From positions 60,391 to 124,390 of the forward strand of contig NZ_FRAF01000007.1 of assembly GCF_900142255.1 (NCBI RefSeq): a stretch of 64,000 nucleotides of DNA, read 5' to 3'. The stretch comes from Alicyclobacillus tolerans. Its GTDB lineage: Bacteria > Bacillota > Bacilli > Alicyclobacillales > Alicyclobacillaceae. The translations under genes and the position numbers were made by a program. A model generated the notes under the pieces. The model saw only the letters and a list, made by a program, of their open reading frames with translations. It ran no database searches and had not been told where the DNA came from. This document shows, piece after piece, positions 37,280 through 45,375 of the stretch; position 1 is the first letter of the stretch, and each line of letters opens with the position of its first letter.

Positions 37280-38424
37280 CAAATATTCACCCTTTCGCTT
37301 AACAGTTTCTCCAAAATTTTTTCATACACTCGCGGCCACGCATATTTGTCCCAATCTTCCACAGGAACCCAAATCATGAGCTCCATTCTTTTCTGACTCT
37401 GTCCAAAAAGTTTCTCTAAAGCTAAACCCACTGGACGACAAACATGAACTTCCCATTCAAGATGAGTAAAGACGTGCTTCTCTGTGGCAACTGGCACCAG
37501 ATAGGGTTGAGGTGATTCGCTGATCTCATCCGCGAGCAAAGAACCTGCAACCAAACGTTCCATTAAAGATTCGGCCAAGCGCAAAGCAGAAGGCAACTCG
37601 GAGCCGCCATCCTCTGTCCGCTCTTCGGACAAAGACGGCAATTGCCACATTCCCCCTAATAAGCCTTCCTCAGGACGCTGTTCAATGAGCAACTGACCTG
37701 CGTGTTCTAACCAAAGGGCACTCACCAGCATCTTTTTACGAGCAGCCTTAGCCACTTTCACAGGCAATTCTGCGGCACAGCCTTCACGTTTCGCCCTGCA
37801 ACCCTCGGCAAGCGGACATAACAAACATTGTGGCGATCTCGGTGTACAGACAATCGCGCCAAGTTCCATGATCGATTGTGTTACGTCCGATGGAACATCG
37901 TTTGTCAGCCAATATTCGAGCAATTTGCGTATCCTTCGAACAACGTTGGTGTTACGTACCGGCTCGCGAATACAAAGCAAGCGTGACATTACGCGCAGTA
38001 CGTTGCCGTCAATAGCTGGCTCAGGTTGACCCATAGCAATGCTGAGTACAGCCCCCGCAGTGTAATCCCCTACGCCTGCCAATTGCAACCATCCGTCTCT
38101 CGTCTTGGGAAAATCTCCACCCCATTCTTGACAGACCTGTTTTGCAGCAAGGTGTAAGTTTTTAGCGCGCCGATAATAGCCCAGCCCTTGCCAATGTTTG
38201 AGCACCTGTTCTTCGGAAGCTTTGGCTAAATCAGCGACACCAGGAAACGCTGAAAGAAAGCGCAAATAGTAAGGAATGACCGTCTCCACTCGCGTTTGCT
38301 GCAACATGGTTTCAGAAACCCAGATGGCGTAAACATCGCAAGTTCTTCGCCATGGCAAATCGCGACGGTTTTGTCGGTACCACGTCACCAGTTTATGTCC
38401 ATATTCCTGAAAATTTTCATCCAT
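37279..38424 (-). CDS. mutY: A/G-specific adenine DNA glycosylase
   Basis: 381-residue MutY, removing adenine mispaired with 8-oxoguanine. Catalytic Glu38 in SETMLQQT, helix-hairpin-helix LAGVGDYTAGAV, Asp139 in AIDGNVLRV, 4Fe-4S cluster Cys spacing 6-2-5 (CTPRSPQCLLCPLAEGC), and a C-terminal NUDIX-like 8-oxoG recognition domain from about 230 (LLIEQRPEEGLLGGMWQLP). Start ATG 38424 has only a weak GAG site. It heads the mutY-yetJ pair and is divergent from the small DUF3918-like gene. Confidence 0.96.
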   Translation of the reverse strand: MDENFQEYGHKLVTWYRQNRRDLPWRRTCDVYAIWVSETMLQQTRVETVIPYYLRFLSAFPGVADLAKASEEQVLKHWQGLGYYRRAKNLHLAAKQVCQEWGGDFPKTRDGWLQLAGVGDYTAGAVLSIAMGQPEPAIDGNVLRVMSRLLCIREPVRNTNVVRRIRKLLEYWLTNDVPSDVTQSIMELGAIVCTPRSPQCLLCPLAEGCRAKREGCAAELPVKVAKAARKKMLVSALWLEHAGQLLIEQRPEEGLLGGMWQLPSLSEERTEDGGSELPSALRLAESLMERLVAGSLLADEISESPQPYLVPVATEKHVFTHLEWEVHVCRPVGLALEKLFGQSQKRMELMIWVPVEDWDKYAWPRVYEKILEKLLSERVNI

Positions 38425-38603
38425 GACGATCTCTGTTGATGATTTTCACAGCTTTCTTGCTCAGAATGCTGCCCCTACCTCCTTTAAACCTTTAGAAAAA
38501 ACACTGCCGCGAGAGGAAAAGATCCCTGTTGATATTATACAGCGTTTTAAATCATGCGTACATTCCTGCAAAATGGACACACTAGCGGCGGGAGGTGCTA
38601 ACC

Positions 38604-38831
38604 ATGTGGGATATGATGAACGGGGTTGCCAATTCTGTGCGTGGCCGATTTATGCCCCGCCGACGAAACGGTATCGGCACAATGACCGCCTTAGTAATTG
38701 GTGCGAGTGTCGGTATCGCGGCCTGGGAAGCGTTCCGTAAAACGCAAAACGCGCCGCGAATGAATTCTGGCTCAGTCGGCAATGGCGCTGCGCAAATCGC
38801 ATCAGAAGTCATGAAGGAGATTCAGGAGTAG
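38604..38831 (+). CDS. Small YrzQ-like protein (DUF3918)
   Basis: 75 residues: a basic N-terminus (GRFMPRRRNG), one hydrophobic segment (GTMTALVIGASVGIAAWEAF) and a polar tail. The layout fits YrzQ/DUF3918 small proteins of Bacillales. ATG 38604 has GGGAGGTG upstream. Role unknown. Confidence 0.65.
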   Translation: MWDMMNGVANSVRGRFMPRRRNGIGTMTALVIGASVGIAAWEAFRKTQNAPRMNSGSVGNGAAQIASEVMKEIQE

Positions 38832-38865
38832 CCCCACTCGCAAGAGCCCTCACTGGCAGCGGAAC

Positions 38866-38898
38866 AGAAGCGGGAAGGCAAAAAGCCATTCCGCTTCT
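38866..38898. terminator. Hairpin between the YrzQ-like gene and pncA
   Basis: AGAAGCGGGAAGGC pairs with GCCATTCCGCTTCT except for mismatches, with an AAAA loop. It separates two convergent genes. T-tracts on both sides are poor. Confidence 0.5.
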
Positions 38899-38922
38899 TC
38901 TCCCGTTTATTCTGCTAAACAT

Positions 38923-39480
38923 TTACACAACTTCTGCACCAAATGTAGCCGGAAAATGCCGCAAGCTATCCAAATGACCAACTTCGTTAAAAGAAGCTAC
39001 TCCCTGCTGATGAACAACCAGACGCAAATTGCGAGATTGTGCCGTTTTCCATTCATAAAGACCGTTCAACGTGTAGCGCACACAGATATCCGTGCAAACA
39101 CCCACGAGATGAATTTCGTCCACTTCATACTCTTCCAGAATGGAAAGCAAATTTGTACCAGAAGTAGCATTGTACTGTTTTTTAGATAGGGTTAACCATT
39201 GACCCTGTTTTGCCAATTCATGCAAACTTGAGATTTCTTCCACCAACTCTTGTCCCCATGTACCGCGTAGATTATGAGGAGGAAATAGACCAGAGGATAT
39301 TTCCCAATCTTCCGGATCATGGTTGTCTCTGGCATCTACAACAAGTTGCCCATGGGTCAGAAAATTTTTCACTTGTTGACGACAATACGGCAATATCGCC
39401 AAGCCTGCCTCGCCACAATTTAATGAACCTTCCAAACGTATAAAATCATTGGACAAGTCAATCAATAACAGCATTTTCAT
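38923..39480 (-). CDS. pncA: Nicotinamidase (YueJ/PncA type)
   Basis: 185-residue isochorismatase-fold hydrolase, deaminating nicotinamide to nicotinate for NAD salvage. Catalytic triad: Asp8 (IDLSNDF), Lys100 (SKKQYNATSGTN) and Cys129 (GVCTDICV). The metal-site and substrate regions match B. subtilis YueJ closely: SGLFPPHNLRGTWGQELV and VVHQQGVASFNEVGHL. ATG 39480 has a GGAGCG site eleven bases before it. It stands with the DUF402 gene (14 bases apart) but with no NAD biosynthesis neighbour. Confidence 0.92.
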   Translation of the reverse strand: MKMLLLIDLSNDFIRLEGSLNCGEAGLAILPYCRQQVKNFLTHGQLVVDARDNHDPEDWEISSGLFPPHNLRGTWGQELVEEISSLHELAKQGQWLTLSKKQYNATSGTNLLSILEEYEVDEIHLVGVCTDICVRYTLNGLYEWKTAQSRNLRLVVHQQGVASFNEVGHLDSLRHFPATFGAEVV

Positions 39481-39494
39481 GACAGTTTTCGCTC

Positions 39495-40010
39495 CTAGGG
39501 ATAGCGTCTGTTAATACCGTACTTATGTTTCCAGATATTATAAGACAATCGACTTCGCTTCATAGAGTCTACAAACTTTTGAGTATTGTCCAACACTCGA
39601 CGCGCTTCTGCTGGGGAAACTTGACGTGAAAATACCGCCTCGCCAAATTCCTCCAAGTCGATAACATGGTAATAAGAGCGCTCATAAATGAGAACGTCCA
39701 CATACATATCTTCAATGTAGATGTACTCCTGGTCTTCCCACACTTTAACGAGATCGACATAATGGTCAAATCTCAGACGAGGATGTTTGACAGGAACCCC
39801 ATCATCCAGACAAGTACTGACTCCAATACCCCATTGTGGATATATCTCCCGCATGTGATTGGTATATCCCGCTTCAAAAGCGGGACGCTGAATAACCACC
39901 AATCCAGGTCGACGAAATAAACGTTCTACTTTGAACGGCTCATTGCTCCTGTCAATACCACGCTCTTCGCGCTTATGAATTTGTTGGACGCGACCTGGGC
40001 GTAACGCCAT
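39495..40010 (-). CDS. DUF402-domain protein
   Basis: 171 residues. The central-to-C-terminal part matches DUF402, a phosphatase-like fold shared with nucleoside tri/diphosphate phosphatases (Ntdp) and FomD: LRFDHYVDLVKVWEDQEYIY, then IEDMYVDVLIYE and DLEEFGEAVFSRQVSPAEA. Several Asp/Glu residues suited to a divalent metal are kept. ATG 40008-40010 has GGGAGGAG at eleven bases; the frame continues upstream to 40061 but that start has no ribosome site. It is followed by pncA at 14 bases, and the two are probably one unit. Confidence 0.75.
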   Translation of the reverse strand: MALRPGRVQQIHKREERGIDRSNEPFKVERLFRRPGLVVIQRPAFEAGYTNHMREIYPQWGIGVSTCLDDGVPVKHPRLRFDHYVDLVKVWEDQEYIYIEDMYVDVLIYERSYYHVIDLEEFGEAVFSRQVSPAEARRVLDNTQKFVDSMKRSRLSYNIWKHKYGINRRYP

Positions 40011-40091
40011 TGCGTCAATAACTCCTCCCTGTAAAGAACCATCTTCCAGTAAGCGTACCATGATTCACCGGTCTGAACAAGAAAGTTGGTA

Positions 40092-40119
40092 TGTATACAA
40101 GTACGCAAATCAGTGACAA
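40092..40119 (-). promoter_or_regulatory. Promoter of the DUF402-pncA unit
   Basis: TTGTCA (40114-40119, minus strand), spacer of 16 bases, TATACA (40092-40097). The -35 box is half of the 12-base palindrome next to it. Confidence 0.5.
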
Positions 40120-40125
40120 TTGTCA
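40114..40125. promoter_or_regulatory. Palindrome TGACAATTGTCA in the divergent region
   Basis: Perfect 12-base palindrome between the DUF402 gene (minus) and the ABC exporter (plus). It overlaps the -35 of the leftward promoter and lies about 90 bases before the ABC gene. Candidate operator for the response regulator at 43199-43801 or another regulator; not proven. Confidence 0.45.
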
Positions 40126-40215
40126 TGGTTCTATTGTGACGCAGGTGACTAGATATGAAAAACATTTTTCATTACCTTTTTCATAAGAGATTGAAAAAAA
40201 GTGGAGGATGACAAA

Positions 40216-41133
40216 TTGACATCCATTCTTGAGTTTCAAAACGTAAGCAAGAACTATGGCAGTAAACGCGCCGTTGACAACCTGTCTTTTAGTATTGAAA
40301 AAGGTACCATTGTAGCACTATTAGGTCCAAACGGCGCCGGAAAAACAACCACAATGGCTATGTTGCTCGGTCTGATTCAACCAACAGACGGCAAGATCAC
40401 TGTGTTACATGGCAATCCTCGCCAGCCCGCTACACGCCGACAAATTGGGGCCATGCTACAGAATGTGTCTTTGCCAGACAAGATCAGTGTACAAGAACTT
40501 CTGCAACTGTTTCGCAGCAATTATCCAAACCCAGCTTCACTGGAAACATTGTTACAAATGACAGGCTTGACTGCAGAGCGTCACAAAGATGCCAGCAAAT
40601 TATCAGGCGGTCAGCAGCGCAGAGTTCAATTTGCTCTAGCCATGGCTGGAAATCCTCAATTCCTCGTGCTTGATGAACCGACGACTGGAATGGATGTGAA
40701 TAGTCGCCGGGATTTTTGGCATCAATTGAGGGGATATACAAAAAACGGAGAACGAACACTTTTACTTTCCACTCATCATTTAGAAGAGGCCGATGCTATT
40801 GCCGATCGCATTTTAGTCATCCAACACGGCAAATTGATTGCTGATGGCTCACCTGCTGAAATTAAAGCGAAAACTGGCTGGAGTTATATACGCATGCAAA
40901 TAGGTGAAGGTTTCACGGCGGCAGACTTGCAATGTTTTTTAACCTCCGAAGACGAATGCTCTATGGAAGGTCGTAAAGTACAAATTCGGACACGCGACTC
41001 TGACTCCCTATTGCGTAAGTTACTTCGAACTGAATTGCCCCTCTCTCAAATTGAAGTCAGTCAAGGCAAACTGGAAGATGCTTTTTTCGCAATCACGAAT
41101 AAGGAGAACTATGAGGAGGTCACTGTCTCTTGA
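40216..41133 (+). CDS. ABC-2 exporter ATP-binding protein
   Basis: 305-residue ATPase of a two-gene ABC-2 exporter. Walker A GPNGAGKTTT, Q-loop region MLQNVSLPD, signature LSGGQQRR, Walker B FLVLDEPTTGMD and switch His in LSTHHLEEAD, all in the first 200 residues; then a C-terminal regulatory region of about 90 residues. The start is TTG 40216 with GGAGGA seven bases before; the GTG at 40201 would include that site. It overlaps the permease gene by four bases (TTGA). A DesK/DesR-like two-component pair follows, as in Bacillus YvfR-S-T-U, so it is probably a stress- or lipid-responsive exporter. Confidence 0.9.
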   Translation: MTSILEFQNVSKNYGSKRAVDNLSFSIEKGTIVALLGPNGAGKTTTMAMLLGLIQPTDGKITVLHGNPRQPATRRQIGAMLQNVSLPDKISVQELLQLFRSNYPNPASLETLLQMTGLTAERHKDASKLSGGQQRRVQFALAMAGNPQFLVLDEPTTGMDVNSRRDFWHQLRGYTKNGERTLLLSTHHLEEADAIADRILVIQHGKLIADGSPAEIKAKTGWSYIRMQIGEGFTAADLQCFLTSEDECSMEGRKVQIRTRDSDSLLRKLLRTELPLSQIEVSQGKLEDAFFAITNKENYEEVTVS

Positions 41134-41882
41134 AGGCTTATTGGGCTCAATGTCGCTTTGAATTGAAACGATCCATGCGCAACCGAAGGCTGATTATTTT
41201 AAGTTTGTTGCTGCCGCTTTTTTACTATTTTTTCTACGTAAATTTATATGGGAACAGCTCACAAACTTTGAGTGGTTTGCCTTGGAAAACCTATTTCCTG
41301 ATGTCTATGGCCAGTTTTGGAACCATTGGCACAGTCATGAACTCGCTTGCCAACCGCGTCGCAGTAGAACGCACGCAAGGCTGGCTAAAATTATTGCGCA
41401 CCACGCCTTTGACAAGCAGGCAGTATATCCTCAGTAAAATTGTCACACAACTTTTGCTTGCTTTTTTGACAATTCTTATCATGTTTGCGGCTGCTGCTAT
41501 TTTTACGCACGTTCATATGCCGATTCGTCTCTGGATAGGCGCATTGCTTGGTATAATGTTTGCATCTTTACCCTTTATGGCACTTGGTTTTACTATTGGC
41601 GTGTTGGCTGGTGAAAATGCGGCGAGTGTGGCTTCTTCAGCTGCATATATACTACTCTCCATCTTTGGTGGATTGTGGTTTCCTGTCGCCATCATGCCTC
41701 ATTGGATGCAACACTTAGCCCATTGGTTGCCAACTTTTCGAATGGCCAATGTCGCCTGGAGAATTGTTGACCATCAATTTCCTTCTACCACTGACATCTT
41801 ACTATTGCTCACATATTTTGTGATTTTTGTGGTGATAGGCGGCTTAGCGTTTAATCGCGATCAAAAAAATCTCTCTGTCTAA
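41130..41882 (+). CDS. ABC-2 exporter permease
   Basis: 250 residues, six hydrophobic segments: the ABC-2 type permease partner of the upstream ATPase. An early cytosolic loop has the NRVAVERTQGWLKLLRTTPL and SRQYILSKIV pair, typical of this family (the coupling element). Start is TTG 41130 with GAGGAGG upstream, within the ATPase stop (TTGA). The substrate cannot be read; relatives transport lipids, peptides or antibiotics. Confidence 0.88.
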   Translation: MKAYWAQCRFELKRSMRNRRLIILSLLLPLFYYFFYVNLYGNSSQTLSGLPWKTYFLMSMASFGTIGTVMNSLANRVAVERTQGWLKLLRTTPLTSRQYILSKIVTQLLLAFLTILIMFAAAAIFTHVHMPIRLWIGALLGIMFASLPFMALGFTIGVLAGENAASVASSAAYILLSIFGGLWFPVAIMPHWMQHLAHWLPTFRMANVAWRIVDHQFPSTTDILLLLTYFVIFVVIGGLAFNRDQKNLSV

Positions 41883-41981
41883 AATCAAGAAGTGATTAAG
41901 TGTGCTTGTTCTTACATGGATTGATTCAATTTTTCAGCAGCTATGAAGAAATGGAATTGAAAGATAAGTGAGGGATTGCGA

Positions 41982-43202
41982 ATGAAAATGTTCAATCATC
42001 TCTTTTTCGTTCGCACATCCTATCAATTGTTGCTCGTTATCCCTGCTATCTATTTGTTTGATGTACATGGTATCACTCAGCGTATTATTGGGTTTCTGCT
42101 TCTCATCTTAACAGCGTATTTATATTCGTTTGCTTTTCGCAAACCGATTCGTATATGGCATTACTTCTCTATTGTCATTCAGGCGGCCATCATTCTCTCG
42201 CTCGCCTGGTTTTATTCAATAGGATATTTTTATATGGAGTACTATTTGATTGCCATTATCATTTTCTCAGTTCCTCCTTTAGTAGCTAAAAAACTGATTG
42301 CACTTACTCAACTCATCTTTGCTGCAGAAGCTGTATGTATGATTCATTATCAGCATTTGTCTTGGGGCCCTGCTCTTCTGGTTTACATTACTGTATCTCT
42401 CAGCGTATTTGCCATGTACTTTATTATGAGCCAACAAATCCGACTGAACGATGCCAATTTGAGACTTCGTCAACAAAATGCTGAAATCGAATTTTTAACA
42501 CAGATCAATGAGAGGGAACGTATTTCTCGTGAATTGCACGATGTCATGGGTCATGAACTGGCGAGCTTGACATTGGGTGCCCAACTAGCTCAACGTCAAT
42601 TGCAACATGGTCATTACGAAGCAGCAGAACAGGAACTAAAATTTATAGAAACCGCGGCACGGGAAGCCTTGAACAGAGTCAGACAGTACATCGCCGTTAA
42701 TCAAACTCGCCTATTCCATGAAGAATTACACATGATTAGCACTTTTCTGGAGAAGGCTGGTTGGTCTGTTTCGACCGAAATCTCACCGTGTATACCGCAG
42801 AATCATCCTACGCTCCAAGTCTTCGCTGCGTGTTTGCGTGAAATTTCAAGCAATATCGTTCATCATAGTGAAGGAGAAAATGTATGGATTCGTCTACTTC
42901 GGGACCAAACCGGAGAAGAGGAGAAAATATGGATGCTTGTACAAAATGATGGACAATCCAAAAAAGCAACCGGATCGGCCAGAAAAGGATTAGGGCTGAT
43001 GGGCATCCAGAGTCGAATTTCAGCAGCTGACGGACAAGTTTTCCACTGGCAAGGTGAAAAGCCAAAACACCTTGATTTACCGAATGATTTACACGTGCAA
43101 TCTCTGCATGAAGGATACAGTATATTACTTGTACTACCCCTCCTTCAGAAAACGAAACAGAAAATTCATGAACCTCACCAGGATATTGAGGTGTCCGAAT
43201 GA
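41982..43202 (+). CDS. Sensor histidine kinase (NarL/DesK type)
   Basis: 406-residue membrane kinase. Five to six transmembrane segments (about 10-150) with no large external loop suggest sensing within the membrane, as in DesK or LiaS/YvfT. A coiled-coil linker leads to the HisKA_3 domain with the phosphorylated His186 in RISRELHDVMGHELAS, then a HATPase with the N-box EISSNIVHHS and a Gly-box around RKGLGLMGIQSR. ATG 41982 has GAGGG upstream. It overlaps the response regulator gene by four bases (ATGA). It likely controls the exporter directly upstream. Confidence 0.92.
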   Translation: MKMFNHLFFVRTSYQLLLVIPAIYLFDVHGITQRIIGFLLLILTAYLYSFAFRKPIRIWHYFSIVIQAAIILSLAWFYSIGYFYMEYYLIAIIIFSVPPLVAKKLIALTQLIFAAEAVCMIHYQHLSWGPALLVYITVSLSVFAMYFIMSQQIRLNDANLRLRQQNAEIEFLTQINERERISRELHDVMGHELASLTLGAQLAQRQLQHGHYEAAEQELKFIETAAREALNRVRQYIAVNQTRLFHEELHMISTFLEKAGWSVSTEISPCIPQNHPTLQVFAACLREISSNIVHHSEGENVWIRLLRDQTGEEEKIWMLVQNDGQSKKATGSARKGLGLMGIQSRISAADGQVFHWQGEKPKHLDLPNDLHVQSLHEGYSILLVLPLLQKTKQKIHEPHQDIEVSE

Positions 43203-43801
43203 TAAAACTCTTTATTGCTGAAGACCAAAGGTTAGTCAGACGAGCGTTAGCTCAATTGCTATCCTTTGAAAGCGATTTTGAAGTCGTAGGTGAAGCAGCA
43301 GACGGTGATGAGGCCATAGCTGGTCTTCGTTCAACTTCTGTCGATATTGCCATGTTGGATATTGAGATGCCAAAAATGAGCGGATTGGACGTAGCACAAT
43401 GGATCAAACGGGAAAAGCCGGAATGTCGAATTATTATTGTGACTACTTTTGCCCGCCCTGGTTATATACAGCGTGCGATTTCCAGTGGCGCAAACGGTTA
43501 TTTGTTAAAGGACGCTGAATTTACTGAACTAGCGTCAGCCATCCGTAAAGTAGCAGCAGGAGGAAAGGTCATTTCTCCCGAACTGGTATTTTCCGCTTGG
43601 GAATTTCAAAATCCTCTAAGCCCGAAAGAAATTGATATCTTACGTTTGGCAACTAAAGGATATTCAACGAAAGAAATAGCTTTAAAACTGCATTTAAGTG
43701 ATGGAACAATTCGCAATTATCTATCCGATATCCTGAGCAAACTGCATGTTTCCTCCCGCTATGAAGCTGCTCGGCTTGCTCATGAACAAGGATGGCTTTA
43801 A
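43199..43801 (+). CDS. LuxR-type response regulator (NarL family, DesR-like)
   Basis: 200-residue response regulator paired with the kinase before it. Receiver domain: Asp8/9 pair in AEDQ, phospho-accepting Asp54 (MLDIEMP), Thr82/83 (VTTFA), Lys104 (LLKDA). C-terminal LuxR/NarL helix-turn-helix about 135-200 (LSPKEIDILRLATKGYSTKE, then LSDGTIRNYLSDILSKLHV). It may bind the palindrome at 40114-40125; that is inference. Confidence 0.94.
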   Translation: MIKLFIAEDQRLVRRALAQLLSFESDFEVVGEAADGDEAIAGLRSTSVDIAMLDIEMPKMSGLDVAQWIKREKPECRIIIVTTFARPGYIQRAISSGANGYLLKDAEFTELASAIRKVAAGGKVISPELVFSAWEFQNPLSPKEIDILRLATKGYSTKEIALKLHLSDGTIRNYLSDILSKLHVSSRYEAARLAHEQGWL

Positions 43802-43867
43802 TTCTCACATGCACCAAATTCATGACTAGACCATACATACCATGAGCATAGCGATGGAAAAGTAACG

Positions 43868-44347
43868 TTATCGACGCATGATACGCCGTTGTGGATGAAA
43901 TTTTTTCATGACCTTTTGACGCCAGATTTGAAAACGCCACAGAATTAAAGCCACAAAAGCGGCTATTAAGCCAAGGATTACTAAAATCCAGCGAGTTGGC
44001 AAGGCTTCAATCGGTTCAGCATAAGTCAAGGACGTGGGGGTATGATGCTCAAGAACCACAAAACGCCCATCAGCACCAAACAAGTGACTGTCGGGAGGAA
44101 GCACCACCGTCTGATCATCTAGGCGATTGAAAAAACGCAGATACCCTTCTTCATCTACCCCGTTATACACCCACTCAGCAATAACCGGTTCGCCAATAGT
44201 AACTTCTTGGTAGAGCGGATTGCGCGACTCAAAAGGAATAATCCAGCGCATGATTTCAAAGATGAAAGTTGCAGATATGATTGCCAATACAATCAACCAG
44301 CGCGGTTGCACCCATGGGCTACGCGCTTTTTTTGCAACAAACCGCAC
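43868..44347 (-). CDS. Two-TM protein with an external domain, unknown
   Basis: About 159 residues: a basic start, one transmembrane segment (about 18-40), an external domain of some 75 residues with an unusually acidic and aromatic centre (WVYNGVDEEGYLRFFNRLDD), and a second segment (about 122-142) followed by a very basic tail (FHPQRRIMRR). I do not recognise it. It stands downstream of whiA where B. subtilis has crh, and could be an independent gene. Start is GTG 44347 or ATG 44356, both near GGGAG. Confidence 0.65.
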   Translation of the reverse strand: MRFVAKKARSPWVQPRWLIVLAIISATFIFEIMRWIIPFESRNPLYQEVTIGEPVIAEWVYNGVDEEGYLRFFNRLDDQTVVLPPDSHLFGADGRFVVLEHHTPTSLTYAEPIEALPTRWILVILGLIAAFVALILWRFQIWRQKVMKKFHPQRRIMRR

Positions 44348-44427
44348 ACGCCCCATCTCCCGTCACAGGGTCTATCATTATAATGTATGGGTTTGTTGTC
44401 CGGAGTAGACCAAGCTACTCATAAGGT

Positions 44428-45360
44428 TTACGGCTGAATTTGATCAGCTAATTCAATCAATTTGCGAAATCTGTGATTTAACCCTGATTTACTGACACGA
44501 TTGTGCAAATGGCTACATAGTTCCTGTAGATTGGCTTCCGGATAACGAAGACGAAGTTCTGCAGCTTCACGAAGATGATCGGGCAAGGAAGATAGTCCTA
44601 CCGTTGCTTCAAGACGGCGTATCGATTCCAATTGCCTCACGGCGGCACTGATGGTTTTGTTCATATTGGCGGTCTCACAATTGACAAGTCGATTTACCTG
44701 ATTGCGCATCCCTTTTAAAATTCGAGTATCTTCAAACTTAAGCAAAGCTTGATGAGCGCCAATTATGGAAAGAAAATCCACAATTTTCTCTCCTTCTTTC
44801 AAATAAACAATATAAGCTTTTTTCTTTTGAAAAAATTTCGCGTTTAACTGATAACTATTCAAGAGTGACTGTACATACTTTGCATGTTCTTGAGAAGGTA
44901 CCTGAACCTCAAGATGATAAGAAGAACTGCCAGGTGCATTCACCGAACCTGCTGCCAAAAATATGCCTCGCAAATAGGCGCGCAAGGCCTGGGTATGAGT
45001 ATGTGGAGGTATACGAAACGGGAGATGCCCTTCTGTCATAGGCATATCACGCCAACTCAGTTGCTCCAGCATAGATAACGCTTGAGATTCGCTGAGACGG
45101 ATTCCGTACACGTGATTTTTTTTCAATCGCATTTTTCGACGTACAACTACTTCTGCGGAAAGATTTAACATTTCCTTTAACTGTGTGTAAATACGGCGTG
45201 CGGTTGCTACATTTTCCGTTTCCATGACAATAGACAATCGACCATCTTGTTTTACAATTACACCAATTGAACTAACCACTGCGGCAAATTCACTGATTTG
45301 ACAATCGGATCGTTCATGAATCCAAGTTAATTCTTTTTTTGTTTCGGAAGCAAAGGACAT
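44428..45360 (-). CDS. whiA: Sporulation/cell-division regulator WhiA
   Basis: 310-residue WhiA: a LAGLIDADG-like N-terminal part (about 10-220; LRAYLRGIFLAAGSVNAP) and a C-terminal helix-turn-helix (about 225-305; ISAAVRQLESIRRLEATVGL, LPDHLREAAELRL, SKSGLNHRFRKL). It binds DNA as a nucleoid-associated regulator affecting chromosome segregation and division in B. subtilis. The ribosome site is GAGAGGTGG. It is the last gene of the rapZ-yvcK-whiA operon, 15 bases after yvcK. Confidence 0.96.
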   Translation of the reverse strand: MSFASETKKELTWIHERSDCQISEFAAVVSSIGVIVKQDGRLSIVMETENVATARRIYTQLKEMLNLSAEVVVRRKMRLKKNHVYGIRLSESQALSMLEQLSWRDMPMTEGHLPFRIPPHTHTQALRAYLRGIFLAAGSVNAPGSSSYHLEVQVPSQEHAKYVQSLLNSYQLNAKFFQKKKAYIVYLKEGEKIVDFLSIIGAHQALLKFEDTRILKGMRNQVNRLVNCETANMNKTISAAVRQLESIRRLEATVGLSSLPDHLREAAELRLRYPEANLQELCSHLHNRVSKSGLNHRFRKLIELADQIQP

Positions 45361-45375
45361 GCTTCCACCTCTCTT

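Noticed and set aside
38423..38740. Plus-strand open frame overlapping the mutY start
   Set aside because: No ribosome site or recognisable sequence; overlaps the better supported small gene at 38604 in another frame.
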